Assembly: GCF_018812025.1 (NCBI RefSeq)
Contig: NC_063054.1
Span: 31,438,418-31,502,417 of the forward strand
Reading direction: 5' to 3'
Origin: Megalobrama amblycephala
Lineage: Eukaryota > Chordata > Actinopteri > Cypriniformes > Xenocyprididae
Length of the DNA stretch: 64,000 bases
Made by a program: the position numbers and the translations under genes. This document shows, piece after piece, positions 22,621 through 35,200 of this stretch. Under the pieces are notes generated by a model. The model had not been told where the DNA came from. It did not search any database and was given only the letters and a program-made list of their open reading frames with translations. The first letter of the stretch is position 1, and each line of letters begins with the position of its first letter.

Positions 22621-24535
22621 ACCCATAACTTTTGAACGATGTGTACATAATTAGAGATACATAATGTTTTTTACAGAAAAAGTCTTTGGGCTTTCCCCAG
22701 AAGCTGTTGGTCCTGTTTGATAGCAATTTCATCCCTGTCCATTATTTTTTCAAGTAGTTAAACTGACGGTGTCTGGCAAGCACACAACTTGGATACGTAT
22801 TTAACCTGCCTCAACACTAAAACGCTTTCGTCTGTACCTTCCTTTCTTCTACTGTCTGCTCGATTACCCTGCCTCCCATCTGAACGATTCCCCCGTTTGT
22901 CTCTGTAGATCTTTCCACTCATCGTAATGGTCCATTTGATTTCTTCCCCCCTAAATGGCCAAATTACCAGATTGAGCCTTGACACTGCAACAAAAACAAA
23001 AGAAAGAAACACTGATGTTTATTCACACTTCGCTCTTTTTCAGAAAGCTGTCTGTTATTGGTTCAGCTCTCAGGCTATGTGACTTTAATGCTTTTCCCTT
23101 CAATTCCCAACAGCTGTTTTGCCGCTGTTTGAGTCCACAGCAAAGCCTGAGTGCAATCACAACAACTGCATATGGTGCTTGTCTTTAGTGAAGCATGATA
23201 ATGTCTCAGATGCCTCAACAACATGCATCCAGCTCATCTATCCATATGGGTTGTTAGGGAAAAGTGCTGCACCAGTAAAGAGGAGTGTGGAATTTAATTT
23301 GCTCTTAGCACAGGTGGCTATGTCCGAAAGTCTCTTGCTTTTGGCCTGTGTGTAACCTGCCTAATGACGGGCGCTCGATGTCGGCGGGCAACCAATCAGA
23401 AGCGAGCACAGAGAAAGCTCAACAGCAATTAGTCGCCAAGTGCCATGTATCATCCATGAAACAACCCACATCTTCAGCTCTTTCTCTTTTGCCCTTGTCT
23501 CATTTATAACCCTCATCCCCTACAATTTTTCGTCCGCCCTCCAGAAAGCAGTCGTAGACTTCAGAGGAAGTAAGCCCTCACATTCCTTCCATTCTCATCT
23601 TCCCCTCCACTTCCTCTTTTGCTATCATTTCCCATGATTCTATTCCTATTTGCTGTGTAAATGACATGCAGATAAGAGTTTTGCTGTAACTTGTCCTATT
23701 TTTCATGTGAGGCTCAGTGGCTTTTGATTTATTTCGCTTTCATCTTCGCTCCTTTCCTTTGTTTTGATCATCCATAGTCTGCTCTCAATAATGACCTATA
23801 AAAGCTTGTGTCACATACAAGGTGCCTCTGTCCCGTCTGAATCATTCGCTAAATAACATGTGATTCCCTCTCAATTGAACTCATTTTGACTCTCATTTAT
23901 GTCACAGGAGAGAAAATTACATCATGGCACAAAAGCCGCCCTGTAATGTTTTCTTGCTTTGAAATATCTAGTTCTGATGTAATCAGCAATATTTTATTAT
24001 TAATACCCTTTTCGGTTTTTCTCTCTCCCAGTTTTCTTTTGAATAAGACTTTTGGGAAAACTCATTTGATTTGTGAATCAAATATATTTATTGGCACTTA
24101 TGCAATGGCATCTGTCACATTGTAATTGGAAATATCCTTAAATATGCTTACAATGTATCAGATTTAGACATCCATACAACAATTTTGCTATCTAACATTG
24201 ATATTGTCAATATTTGAAATGAATGCCTGAACTATTGTTAATTTTCCTGGACAAACATTATTGTATTGCACACACAGCTGAGGATATTGAAAACCGTGTC
24301 TGTATCGTTTTCATCTGTACGATGTAAGGAAATGAAAATGTAATTCATTCAGTTGATTTTAATATTTACCAAATATGTTTCCCCTGAGGTTGTTTGTGAT
24401 GAAACTGCATTTTAAGACGTGTTTGGTGATTGATGGCTGATGGCTGATGTTATAAATGCGGTGTTGAGGTAAACATTACATAACCAGTTCTGATACAGAA
24501 GAAAATAAATACTGTAACGTAGTCCAATTCCCCAA
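22621..24535. other. intronic sequence, no feature seen
   Basis: Mostly unique-looking sequence. A block at about 23340-23460 is GC-richer. Open frames have no recognised motif. Confidence 0.4.
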
Positions 24536-24682
24536 TGAATCCATTTTGTGAGTTGGTTAATTTTAGTGAATCAAAAACATAGAGCGCCACCAGTGTAGTC
24601 CGATTCCCAAATGAATTGCTCTTATACTCTTAAAAATAAAAGTTTCTTTATTGGCATTGATGGTTCCATGAAGAATATTTAA

Positions 24683-25046
24683 AGGGATATTTCTCCTTAA
24701 AATGAAAATTAAGTCATCATTTACTCACCATGGTGTTGTTCTAATGCCGTATGCACTTCTTTCTTTTTCGGACCACAAAAGGAGAAATATTAAAAAATGA
24801 CATATAATGGCAGTGAATAGCCACCAGCATCAAGCTTTAATAAAAAAAGAGGCAAAAGTATCACAGAATGATCCCATCCGTCACGTCGATATTCACTGTC
24901 ATTAAATGGACAGCATGAGCTGACATTTTTTAACATTTCTCCTTTTGTAATCCGAAAAAAAAAGAAAGATAGAAGGGCATACGGTGTTAGAACAACACCA
25001 GGGTGAGTAAATGATGAATTAATTTTCATTTTAGGGTGAACTAACT
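24683..25046. mobile_element. TTAA-flanked palindromic element, 364 bp
   Basis: TTAA at 24679-24682. The right copy has mutated to CTAA at 25047-25050. Arms share 'tgaaaattaa' with 'ttaattttca' and 'gtgttgttctaatgccgta' with its near reverse complement. Non-coding. Confidence 0.7.
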
Positions 25047-25133
25047 CTAACATCCATGGAATCTTTCCATTGCACTAAAGGTTCTTTGCACTGGAAAAAG
25101 ATTCTTTTGATTATAAAATGTTCTTCACGCTAA

Positions 25134-25769
25134 CACCGTGTCCTATCCAGACGCGATGCGATAAGATTCTAGTGGCAAACAATTTGTCTGTCCAGATGTG
25201 ACGTGACTATGAGATGTGATAGTCAATCAAAAATCACAGCCAATCAGAAGAGTGCGTGGGCGGGCTCTCTCGACAAGCTCCCGGCACTCCCAATGAAATG
25301 GATAAGTACATAATTAAAATCATGAATATTACACCATTTTAACATTATTAAAAATACATACTGAGTTACTAAAACAATCTTTGTCATAGAATTCGCTTGT
25401 CTGTTCACAATGAGTTGACAGTTTGAACATTGTTGTTTCCTTTCATTTATTTTGAGGTGAATATATATATATATTCTGAGGTGAATTGTCAATTGTTGCT
25501 TTCAGTACGGCTATAAAAGACATAAAATGATATTCAAACTCACATTACACTTTTATCATTAAATAAAGCACATAAACATTAACTGAGATTACCATTTCAG
25601 TACTTTGTGTTGTTGTTCCAGCTGTGACGTCGCAGAAAAATAGAAAACGTTTCTCAAATAGAATCGTTGCATGTCGCTGTCATGGCTAGTTAGGACAAAA
25701 ACTCAGATTAACATGGAAAAGATACCTTTTATCACGTGTCGTGGCGTCGCGACTGGTTAGGACACAGTG
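25134..25769. mobile_element. 636-bp element with TAA TSD (PIF/Harbinger-like)
   Basis: Flanked by TAA on both sides (25131-25133 and 25770-25772). Ends CACCGTGTCCTA and TAGGACACAGTG are inverted with one mismatch. A 3-bp TWA duplication is typical of PIF/Harbinger. No transposase. Confidence 0.65.
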
Positions 25770-25975
25770 TAAGAATGCAAAAATGTTTCTTTTAAGAACT
25801 GTTTTCTAGAAGGTTTTTTGGGGAACCAAAAAACAAAAAAATCTACTATGGCAAAAAAAAAATAATAATAAAAATAAATAAATAAAAAACCTTTATTTTT
25901 AAGTGTATGAGCCAGTTCTTTTTAGTGAATCAAAATCATACAGCACAACGAGTGTAGTTCCTAAACAAACTGAAC

Positions 25976-26894
25976 TCTTGGCAGTTAAAGATACAAATTA
26001 TGAACTGTGTGGCAATCAGTATTATTTTATAAAAAATAAAAAAAATAACTACATGAATGAATGAATGGTTACATTTTTGTTTGCATAGTATTTTATTTAA
26101 TGTAGTCAAGACTAAATTATTAAATTACATTTATGCCACCTCTAAAAGCTGTATTAACACCTTTTTGGAAGAATTGTTTTTAAAAATTACAGTTTTGCTA
26201 TATCTGCTCTTTTGAAATTTGATAACTGATTGCTGAGGGCAAGAATTGCATTTCCAAATATTCCTTAAAGGACTATCATTTAATTCATTACGATTTCCAT
26301 CTCTAGTAGAAATTCTCCCTAGTTAAACACTATCGAAAGTGTGCAGCTTGATCCATTTTGCGTGTGAGTAGGAGGAGATGAAGAAGGCCGTTGTCCTCGG
26401 TTCTCTCTGTCTGAGTGTCCCGCCTTATCAAACCACTGTCCTCCACAGGGGTCCCCCTGACAGTGTGGCAGTATCAATGATTTCCTCAGCCTGGGTAACA
26501 AATGGGGCAGCCCTTGCTCCCCTACGTCTTCTATCTAAAAAGTGAATTACCTCTCTAATATCCAGCCTGCTCAGCCGATCAATATAGCGCCCGAAGAACT
26601 GATGAGCAGTGACTGGTTGGGAAGCTTCCTCCACCCCCCTCTCGTTTTCTGTTTTTCTTTCTTCTTCTGTCTCTATTCTATCCCTCTCACTCAAAGTGCT
26701 GGGCCGGGACCAGGTTTGAGAGGGTAATACCTTGATACTTGGATATATACAGTAGGCCATGGTACTGAATAATTATATTCACATACCACAGTATTTACAC
26801 ATTATTTCAAGGTACTTCAAAGAATACCATTGTACTTTTTTGTTAGTATCACCTGGCGCTGATTTGATCTTTAAGAATGACTGCCAGTTAAATT
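25976..26894. other. intronic sequence, no feature seen
   Basis: Overlapping open frames on both strands near 26428-26760 show no recognised domain. Confidence 0.4.
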
Positions 26895-27345
26895 GTCAGT
26901 AAGATTTTTAATTTTTTTTAAGAAATTAATACTTTTAATCTACAATTATCCATTAAATTGGTCAAAAGTGACTTTTTCATGGTTACAGAAGATTTCTAAC
27001 TCAAATCAATGTTGTTCTTTTCTGTTCTTTCTATTTATAAATGAATAATGAAAAAAAGTATCACGATTTCCACCCAAAATAGTAAGCATTACAACTGTTT
27101 TGAACATTGATGATAATAGGAAATGTTTCTTGAGCAGCAAATCAGCATATTAGAATGATTTCTGAAGGATCATGTGACTGCTGAAAATTCAGCTTTGCCA
27201 TCACAGGAATAAATTATATTTTAAAATATAGTAAAATAGAAAAGTGTTCATTTAAATTGCAATAATATTTCGCAATATTGCTGTTTTTACAGTATTTTGA
27301 TCAAATAAATGCAGCTTTAGTGAGTATAAGAGACTTAAAATCATC
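26895..27345 (+). mobile_element. hAT-like AT-rich repeat (partial)
   Basis: The family blocks occur in order, including 'ttgagcagcaaatcagcata', 'gaaggatcatgtgact' and 'gccatcacaggaataaatta'. Both terminal inverted repeats are missing or worn. Confidence 0.75.
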
Positions 27346-29247
27346 TCATATATGACCTTATTGTAAAGTGTTACCCATTTTTTAACATGTATGTATATCC
27401 AAGCCAATCACAAATACCTTACACAAAAACCCTTGTGACTGAAACCGAAAGCTGTTTGTTGTTGTACAAGGCACGTTCGAAATGTCATGTGAAGCTCACA
27501 TTTTTCAAGACAGTCTCCTTCTACCGCATCTAAATCTTTTCATTTTGTTCATTTTAACGGCTATAACCAAGCCGCACCTTTTGACTTTCGGCTGCTCTGC
27601 CAGGATTCAGATTCGGTTCTAGCGAAGGCGCCTCGCTCTTTCCCTGACATTTCTACGCGTGGCGCGGGCGTGCTTCCCTCCAGTGCTAAATGTGTAGTCA
27701 TCGCGCTGCAGTACTCATAAATATAAACAATCCTCCATCTGCTAACGCACATTTTGAAATGTCACATCTCGGTCTGTGACAGATGCATCTGCTTTCACTC
27801 CAAACATCATCTCTCTCCGAGGGGTGAGAAAAGAAGTCTGTCGATTAGCAACAGCTCCTTTTGGAGCGTCATGGCAGCCTGCACTATTATTTTAGAAGCT
27901 CTAAATGAATTCAGTTCTGCTAAACAGCCTAATTTCATGCTCTTGTGGACAGACAAAACTCTTCCGCTGGCATAAAATGTTTGTTGTGCAACAGCTGGAA
28001 AATGAACACAATGGATGACTGTGATGGGCCCATGTTTACATGCGGAGCTATATTAGAACCTAAGCCAGTGCCCTGAATCTCCTCCACAAGGTGTTTCTCA
28101 GTGCCGACGGTGACATCAGCAGAGACATCTGACACTGAGGTATGAGTTTTTCGCCTAGCAACAGTACAGGTACTTCAGGGGCGTTTTCTCAGAGGACTTA
28201 TAGGAAAATTGAATGAAAAAGCAAATAGTTCCGGAATTTGTCTCACTTATGTTTTAACTATCACCTTTGCTGATTGTTGACACACAGTAAGTGTATACAA
28301 TAAATTCTTAATTTAATTTATTTTTTTATTTTATTTTTAATTATTTGTTCTCTGTTTCATTTAACTATCAATTTGTCTCAGAAAGTTGGAATTTAGGAGA
28401 AATAAAAATAGATGCCTATTGTTGACATACAGTAAGTGTATAGAATGAATACTAAATGTTTTTTATTTAATTTTTTTTTTTATTTTCTGTTATGCTGTCA
28501 TTTGTTTGTTAAATAAACCGGTTATTTGTAAAATGAATAATTAAGTGAATTCATTATTATTCATTTAATTAATTAATATATAAATCACTTTGTCTCATGC
28601 GTTAATCCTAAAATTCCTTAGGGATAATAAATAAAAAAACACACACACAAATGAGACATTTGGTGACATACTCTAAGATTATAAAGCCATAAAAATTAAT
28701 GAAGATAGCATTTTCCAGATAATTTGGTCTTGGAAGAATTTGATGAGAAATATTTGAATTCAGATCTGCAGACTTTTGGACTGAGCACAGTTTGAGACAT
28801 TGTTGAGATTTTTCTCAGATATTTAAAAATCCCCTTTTGACATTATTTCCCATATTGGGAGGAAAGAGGTAGCTGTGTTTTGCAAAAAAAAATTCAAATA
28901 GGAAAATAATTGACTGCAAAAAAAAATTAACATCTGAAACTGAAACATGAATTCAGCGATGATGATTATGCTTGATTAAAATGATGCACCTTTTGCTTTT
29001 GCTGTGGCACAGTGGGTTGTGCACATGCTCATTACACACGAAAGCTGTTGTGCTCACGGGATGCAGGTACAAATCAGGTTTCCTGTCTAACAGTTACTTA
29101 TTCGCTATTGACTCTGTTCCAGAACCTTCCCACACAGGCAATGTTTTAAGGCGTCAGTGTGCTTGCAATGTGAAGACTTTTCCAAAGAGTAGGCAAAAAC
29201 GTATACAGACTTATAAGATTTTAGCCAGATAGATTCTATGGCATCAC
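27346..29247. other. intronic sequence, no feature seen
   Basis: Non-coding. AT-rich between about 28290 and 28700. No exon or bounded element. Confidence 0.4.
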
Positions 29248-29250
29248 TTA

Positions 29251-30139
29251 GGCCCTGTTTACACCACGTATGAAGATGCATTTTGGTCGATCGGATCACA
29301 AGTAGACGAGGGAGACATTCCCGTTTACACCTGGTATTTTAATCTGTCCTTTTTGTCCACTTTCAACCACTTCCCGATTTCTTTGAGAGGAGGGTCTATG
29401 GGTGGGTAAACGTGTGAGTTTTTTCTATTGGACAAAATAAGCTTTCGCAATTTACATATGAACGCACACGGGGATGATGAAAAAACATACAGAGAGCATG
29501 ACCTTTCGTTTCTGCTCTGACAGCCGCAAAACCACGCCGAACGCAGTGAGTGCATGTTAGAAATCAGAATTTGTCACCAAAAAAGTCTGATATCTGATAG
29601 CTAGCTAGCAAAAGGACAGTAAAACATTTTATATTTAGTAAGTTTTTAAAGTATTACAATATTTTCCATGTTTTATAGCAGTTGTACCGAATGACCTGAT
29701 GTTTCGGGACGTGTATGAGCAAGTGAAAACATGAATTTTTCAAATAGTTAAAAGAGAGTTAGTTACTTTGCTTCACGACTGTGTGGTCCTTTGCAGGTGG
29801 CTGAATGATGTCCCATTCTGTCACATGATATTGATCACATGACTTGAACCAAAATGGTCCCTTTATATTGGTTACTCCGAATGACATCAATGAAATGAAT
29901 TTTTCTGGACATTCTTTCTCATTACAAAGCAATGACTTCTACACATAATTTTAATACCATGTTGCACTATGTTGATATATGATGTTATAAAATCATGCCA
30001 GAATAAAAAAAAAGTGTACATTTATTACATTTTAAGATATTTTAATCACGCATAAATTGGCTGTATTGGCCTTTGGACGGTTAAACCGAAATACCTTTTG
30101 ACACTTCATCTTCATCTTTAAAATACCTTTATATATACC

Positions 30140-30188
<49 letters not shown>

Positions 30189-30569
30189 TATATAGCAAAA
30201 TATAATTAAAACCTTTTGGATTCAATAAAAGAGATGTTGTTGTACTACCTTACATACTTTGTATGTCATATCTTGGTGTTTTATTATTAAGGCCTTTGGA
30301 CAAAAAAATGACCCGTCATGTCATTGACCCTTACGCATTATGTCAGAAGTCGGAGAGTAGGGGGTTTTTTTGCGCTGTTCGAACATATTCAACCACGTGA
30401 GCGTTTACAATACGAAAGCAATCCGGTCAAATGCGTTTTCGACTATCTCTGGAAGTGGTCGAATGTGGACAAGCTCGAAACATTTTAGACCCCGTTTACA
30501 CCTGTATTTAGCATTGTCCACTTGTGATCCGATCAACCAAAATGCATCTTAATAGTTGTAAACAGGGCC
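29251..30569. mobile_element. PIF/Harbinger-like non-autonomous element, 1.3 kb
   Basis: The left end 'ggccctgtttacacc' and right end 'gtaaacagggcc' are inverted. Subterminal 'gatgcattttggtcgatcgg' pairs with 'ccgatcaaccaaaatgcatc'. Flanking TTA and TTG suggest a 3-bp duplication with one change. It contains a (TA)n run at 30146-30184. No transposase. Confidence 0.7.
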
Positions 30570-31625
30570 TTGTATAATTTTCAGATAGGGCAATCCCATA
30601 ATGCAATGCAGCCAGCAAGGTCTATAATACCTGGAGTCAGGCTATTGAGCCATACTTGCATGCTAACCTGTGAGAATTCCAGCCTTTATTAATGCAAATA
30701 TTAGGTTGGTATCCATAGACCTAAACGCTTCTATTTCATTTTTTTTATGTTATATTTATTGCTGACCTCCCAGTGTGTCAGTCTGCCGAGAGTAAACCTT
30801 CTTGTGAAGACAGCCAATTAGAGTGTGTGTGATGATCCGGACCCCTCTGACGGTCCTGTGGTCCTGTAATTGCTGTCACAATAACAGAGACTCCGGGACT
30901 CAGCAGAGTGAGTGAGATCTGTATGCCAAGCAAATGTCGTGCTCAATATGTCTTCTGATCTTTTCTACAACAGACACTAAAACAGAAACCTGTAACCTGT
31001 AAGTGTATGTATATGTATGGGTTTCAAATATGATTTGTACCAAAGAGATATTTACTTTTTTTTATATACATTTACTAAATTATTTAATTTATTTACTTTA
31101 TCAATATATTATTATTTTAGTCAAATGAATGTATTAATTAATTTATTATTATTAATAATAATAGAATAAATGTAATAAATTTAAATCATTTATCAATATA
31201 TTCATTTAATAATAATAATAACAATAATAATAATAATTATTATTATTATTATGCTAAATATTATAGGAGCATGTGTAGCATTGTGCCATTCTTTTCTTTT
31301 GTTGTGACTTACAGTGATTTTACCTTTAAAGGTACTTTCCTAAATGATTCCTAAAAACACTCTAAAATCACCACGTCTTGTCACTTATTTCATAATATTT
31401 ATAGTTATAGTCTTATAGTTGGAGTATTTTATGTTCAAGATGTGGACATTTTCCAGAGATTGAGCATTTGATTTGACTGTGAAGCCCCATGCTAGTTGAT
31501 TACCACTGGATAAAAGGAGGCAGCAGGTTCTTTTTGCTTCTTTTCCCTAAGTAATAAAACATAGCTGGAGCAATGGAGAAGTTTAAGTACCTTTCTGAGG
31601 GCTAAAAATTCACATTAGTGTGACA
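30570..31625. other. intronic sequence with a self-complementary (AAT)n/(ATT)n tract
   Basis: At about 31205-31254 an (AAT)n run changes directly to (ATT)n and could fold on itself. Nothing else was seen. Confidence 0.45.
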
Positions 31626-31629
31626 TTAA

Positions 31630-32905
31630 AGGGGACCTATTATGCCCCCTTTTACAAGATGTAAAATAAGTCTCTGATGTCCCCAGAGCGTGTATATAAA
31701 GTTTTAGCTCAAAATCCCCCACAGATAATTTTTTATAGCATGTAAAAATTGCCACTTTTTGGGGGTGAGCAAAAACGTGCCGTTTCAGTGTGTTCCCTTT
31801 AAATGCAAATAAGCTGCTGCGTTTGGCCTAAGAGGGCGGAGCTTCAAGAGCTCATTCTCCGGTGTCAGGAGTCAGTCAGGACAAACTATAATGTCAGAAA
31901 CTGCGAATACATGCTGCACGGAGATAGAACAAGTATAGTTTAGTTTAATAACAGTTATAACTTATATTGTCTTCTTGTTTTTATCCACTATATTAGTACA
32001 AGCCTGTTTACCGATGAGTTTTATTAACTTTATTGTACTTCACACAAAATATGAAGCGTCTTTTTTCACTCTAGAAAATCACTGTAATAAAACACAGTGC
32101 AAGTGTGCATTAAAATATTATCCATAAACTCTCTCTCTCTCCCTTGCATTATCATCAACATACACAGCGAAACACTCGTTACAACTAACAATAAACAAAT
32201 ATATAAAGACCTTATGCCTTTTCGGGTGCTGCTTAATAAACTGGTAAACTTTACATCCATAAATCAACTCCAATGAACTGTAATAAAGTGCTCTCACCTT
32301 TATTACTGCCGTATCCAGTATCACTCTGGAGGCTGTAAGCTGGATCATGAACAGTTTACTGATCTATCCTTGAGTAACAAATTTTTAGCACAACCTCTGT
32401 TTTGTATTGTCCCTTTGTATTGACATTCGTTCACAAAGCAGTCCGGTGTGAAATGATTTGCGCAGACATAAACGAATTTCAGTAGAGTTGAGGGAGAATT
32501 TTCTTTGAAAACAAAATTAATCCACCTCATCTTCAGCGGCTCAGATTTAGGGAGTAAATGGAGAGAGCTATGTGGATTAATCCATCCAGCTATAGAACAC
32601 CTAAAATGCTTGGGAGACATTCTCGTCAGTGCAGCAATGGCGGACTGTACAACTCGCTGTGAACTCGCTCAGGGCGGTTTCTATGTTAAAACGGCAGTGT
32701 CTGTCAACATTCATGGGCAGGGCCTGTGTCTAATGTGACGTCACACTGCCAGGGATCTGGAAACGGCTTGTTCTGAGACACTGCTTATGATTCATGGGGA
32801 TTAAAAAAAAGGAGTGGTTGAATTTTTATCATTATAGGGTGGTTGTGTACACACACTGCCAACACACATTTATAAACAAAGTGAATTTTGCATAATAGGT
32901 CCCCT
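31630..32905 (-). mobile_element. complete TTAA element with THAP domain (Kolobok-like)
   Basis: TTAA lies at 31626-31629 and 32906-32909. Ends AGGGGACCTATTATGC and GCATAATAGGTCCCCT are perfect 16-bp inverted repeats. The - strand carries a THAP-domain reading frame (32345-32620). TTAA duplication together with THAP is the combination known for the Kolobok superfamily. At 1,276 bp it is too short for a full transposase. Confidence 0.85.
32345..32620 (-). pseudogene. THAP-domain fragment of a transposase
   Basis: A 91-codon frame reads through a nearly whole THAP domain. It contains an N-terminal CSIAGW where CxxxxC is expected, then SLHLLPKSEPLKMRWINF, then VCANHFTPDCF with the C-x2-H pair. 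The second zinc-binding Cys is Trp, a one-base change that should damage zinc binding. The frame continues with LLLKDRSV and ends with no catalytic domain. It lies wholly inside a TTAA-flanked element, which suggests it is the DNA-binding exon of a deleted Kolobok-type transposase. Confidence 0.7.
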
Positions 32906-32909
32906 TTAA

Positions 32910-33648
32910 GCCATGAATATTTTGAAAACACTTCTCATGTGGTGACATCACTTCATAGCATGCTAGCTGCTTGAGATGTCTCGAAAGCCATGTGGCCTTA
33001 TGGGAGTCTGTAGTGCTTATTGTCATCTTTCTGTAAACAATGCTTCTAGAAAATAAATTGAAAAAAAAAAAAAAATTCAAGCAAACCATCTCAAATTCCC
33101 ACTTTCTGAAACTTTAACCACTTCTAATAGGCTTAGCCTGTCTAAATAAATAAATAAAGCCTATCCCTAGTAGTCTTAATCTTCCATTTTGTTCTGCCCC
33201 AGTCTAGATATCATGGTGTTAGCCTGAGGGAAATATTGCTGTAGCTCTCGCCTGTAGAAACCCATTTACTGATGGATAGATGATTGACAGTCATCCTGGG
33301 GCAGAGTCTTCCCATCTTGATCCCCTCCAAACGCCCTCTGATTGCTTTCCGAAAACAAACAATCCCTGATGATGGAGAATTATCCCAACATGACCACTGG
33401 GTTTTGTAAGCATAAATAAATCGCATGTGTAAGAAAACTAGTGTGACTTCAAAACAAGGCCCTTTAGTGTGGTGTTTAGAAGAGCATATTATTCTTGGCC
33501 CTTTTTGTGAATGTACTGTCAATCAAAAACATGCATTTAACTTTAAGGGATTAAATCACCCATATATAAAAGTTATGTCACCCTCATATTATGTTTTTAT
33601 TAAAACTTACATAGCAAATTTTTAAATCCTTTTTTCCATAGAATGGAA
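32910..33648. other. intronic sequence, no feature seen
   Basis: A poly-A run lies at 33060-33075. Overlapping frames near 33211-33625 have no recognised motif. Confidence 0.4.
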
Positions 33649-33650
33649 TA

Positions 33651-34230
33651 TACACCAATCATGCATAACATTATGACCACTGACAGGTGAAGTGAATAAC
33701 ACTCATTATCTCTTCATCAGGGCACCTGTTATTGGGTGGGATATATTAGTCAGCAAGTGAACATTTTGTCCTCAAAGTTGATGTGTTAGAAGCAGGAAAA
33801 ATGGGCAAGCGTAAGGATTTGAGCAAGTTTGACAAGGGCCAAATCGTGATGACTAGACGACTGGGTCAGAGCATCTCCAAAACTGCAGCTCTTGTGGGGT
33901 GTTCCTGGTCTGCAGTGGTCACTATCTATCAAAAGTGGTCCAAGGAAGGAACAGTGGTGAACCGGCGACAGGGTCATGGGTGGCCAAGGCTCATTGATGC
34001 ACATTGGGAGCGAAGGCTGACCCGTGTGGTCCGATCCAACAGACGAGCTACTGTAGCTCAAATTTCTCAAGAAGTTAATGCTGGTTCTGATAGAAAGGTG
34101 TCAGAATACACAGTGCATCACAGTTTGTTGTGGATGGGACTCCATAGCCGCAGATCAGTCAGGGTGCCCATGCTGACCCCTGTCCACCGCCGAAAGGAAG
34201 GTGGTCATAATGTTATACCTGATCGGTGTA
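33651..34230 (+). mobile_element. miniature Tc1/mariner element, 580 bp
   Basis: TA lies at 33649-33650 and 34231-34232. The ends read 'tacaccaatcatgcataac' and, inverted, 'tacaccgatcaggtataac', with 'attatgaccac' following in both. It holds the N-terminal part of a transposase and nothing of the catalytic core, so it is an internal-deletion derivative needing a transposase in trans. Confidence 0.85.
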
Positions 34231-34292
34231 TACATAGCAAACTTTGGCTTTGTTCAAAAACCAATAGTACTTGCCTTAACAAACACCATTAA
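33783..34292 (+). pseudogene. Tc1-type transposase, N-terminal DNA-binding part only
   Basis: The likely start is the Met of [16 protein letters not shown] at 33801, as in the family. Residues about 10-55 from there form the first helix-turn-helix ([20 protein letters not shown]). About 65-120 form the second ([13 protein letters not shown]...SEYTVHHSL). The frame reaches [12 protein letters not shown] and then joins the right terminal repeat. The DDE catalytic domain is entirely deleted. The product could at most bind element ends, and the reading frame past 34230 is host sequence. Confidence 0.8.
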
Positions 34293-34786
34293 TTATCAGC
34301 AATTATTATGTCTTTTGATTTATTTTCTAAAGCACTCTGTGTTTTAGTAAGGGTAGGATGTTGTTCCAGCAGAAATGTTTTTTATTAGAAAACGTAGGAG
34401 ACATTGAGTCAGTCATAATTTCTCTCTTTGTGGATATGTTCCTTTGTTCTTTGAATAAATCTAATCTCATGTTTCTAGTGGAACACCAGGGTTTTATCTG
34501 TAGTCAGCCATGCTCAATATGCCTGTCTTGAAATGCATTTCACAGCAAGACTATACAAATATGCTCAAGCATAGTTGTAGGTCACCAAATATAAATCATG
34601 ATTTGTTCCTTTGATCTGAATATGTTCATGAATCTTTATATATTGAACTTGCATGAGGTCGATGGACCCAGACTATAGAGCTTGCTGCTGAGATATGCCA
34701 CCTTTGTTTGATCTGCATATACAGTGATTCAGTGCTAAGCTTGTCAATGAAACCAATGAAATTGCTTCCTGACTGTTTTTATTTTT
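34233..34786. other. intronic sequence, no feature seen
   Basis: Non-coding. Confidence 0.4.
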
Positions 34787-34945
34787 TTTATTTTACATTT
34801 ACATTTTCATTTTTATTTATGCTTTCATCCAAAGTGACTTATATTGCATTCAAGGTACACATTTTATCAGTGCTTGCTTTCCCTGAGAATCGAACCCACA
34901 ACCTTGGCGTTGCTTGCGCCATGCTTTACCATTTGAGAAGCTAAA
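34787..34945 (-). mobile_element. tRNA-derived SINE
   Basis: On the - strand 'tagcttctcaaatgg' corresponds to an A box and 'gtgggttcgattctcag' to a B box. The body continues through 'caatataagtcactttgga' to an AT-rich end near 34790. Confidence 0.65.
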
Positions 34946-34984
34946 GGAAGGCCAATGATAATGATACATATTTCATTATCATAA

Positions 34985-35200
34985 ATCATTACAAAAGTTT
35001 CTTCAAAGGTTTGAAGTTTTTTTAAAGAAATACAGAATAAATATAATACAGTATTTTTTCTCAGAAAAGATGCTATAAATTTATCAAAAGTGACAAGATG
35101 TTACAAAAGATTTCTGTTTCTTGAGCTCCAAATCAGCAAATTAGAATGATTTCTGAAGGATCATGTGACACTGAAGACTGAAATTTCAAATCCTTCAATT
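34985..35200 (+). mobile_element. hAT-like AT-rich repeat (short partial)
   Basis: Blocks 'atttatcaaaagtgacaaga', 'tttcttgagctccaaatcag' and 'gaaggatcatgtgacactga' are present. An internal part is missing. Confidence 0.65.

Larger units (their letters stand above)
24624..25908. mobile_element. hAT-like element (ACTCTTAAAAATAAA ends) with two insertions
   Basis: The left end 'actcttaaaaataaaag' and right end 'ctttatttttaagtgt' are inverted repeats. Between them run the family blocks 'tggttccatgaagaa', 'atccatggaat' and 'ggttctttgcactgg'. It contains a TTAA element (24683-25046) and a TAA-flanked element (25134-25769). It lies inside the second unit of an approximately 75-bp tandem duplication (about 24525-24620 and 25909-25975, shared 'ttagtgaatcaaaa'). 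Confidence 0.65.

Noticed and set aside
26428..26760. 110-codon - strand frame
   Set aside because: No domain recognised, and a competing frame occupies the other strand. Probably chance.
30960..31260. CRISPR-like or satellite array
   Set aside because: Repeats are simple AAT/ATT runs without spacers, and the organism is a vertebrate.
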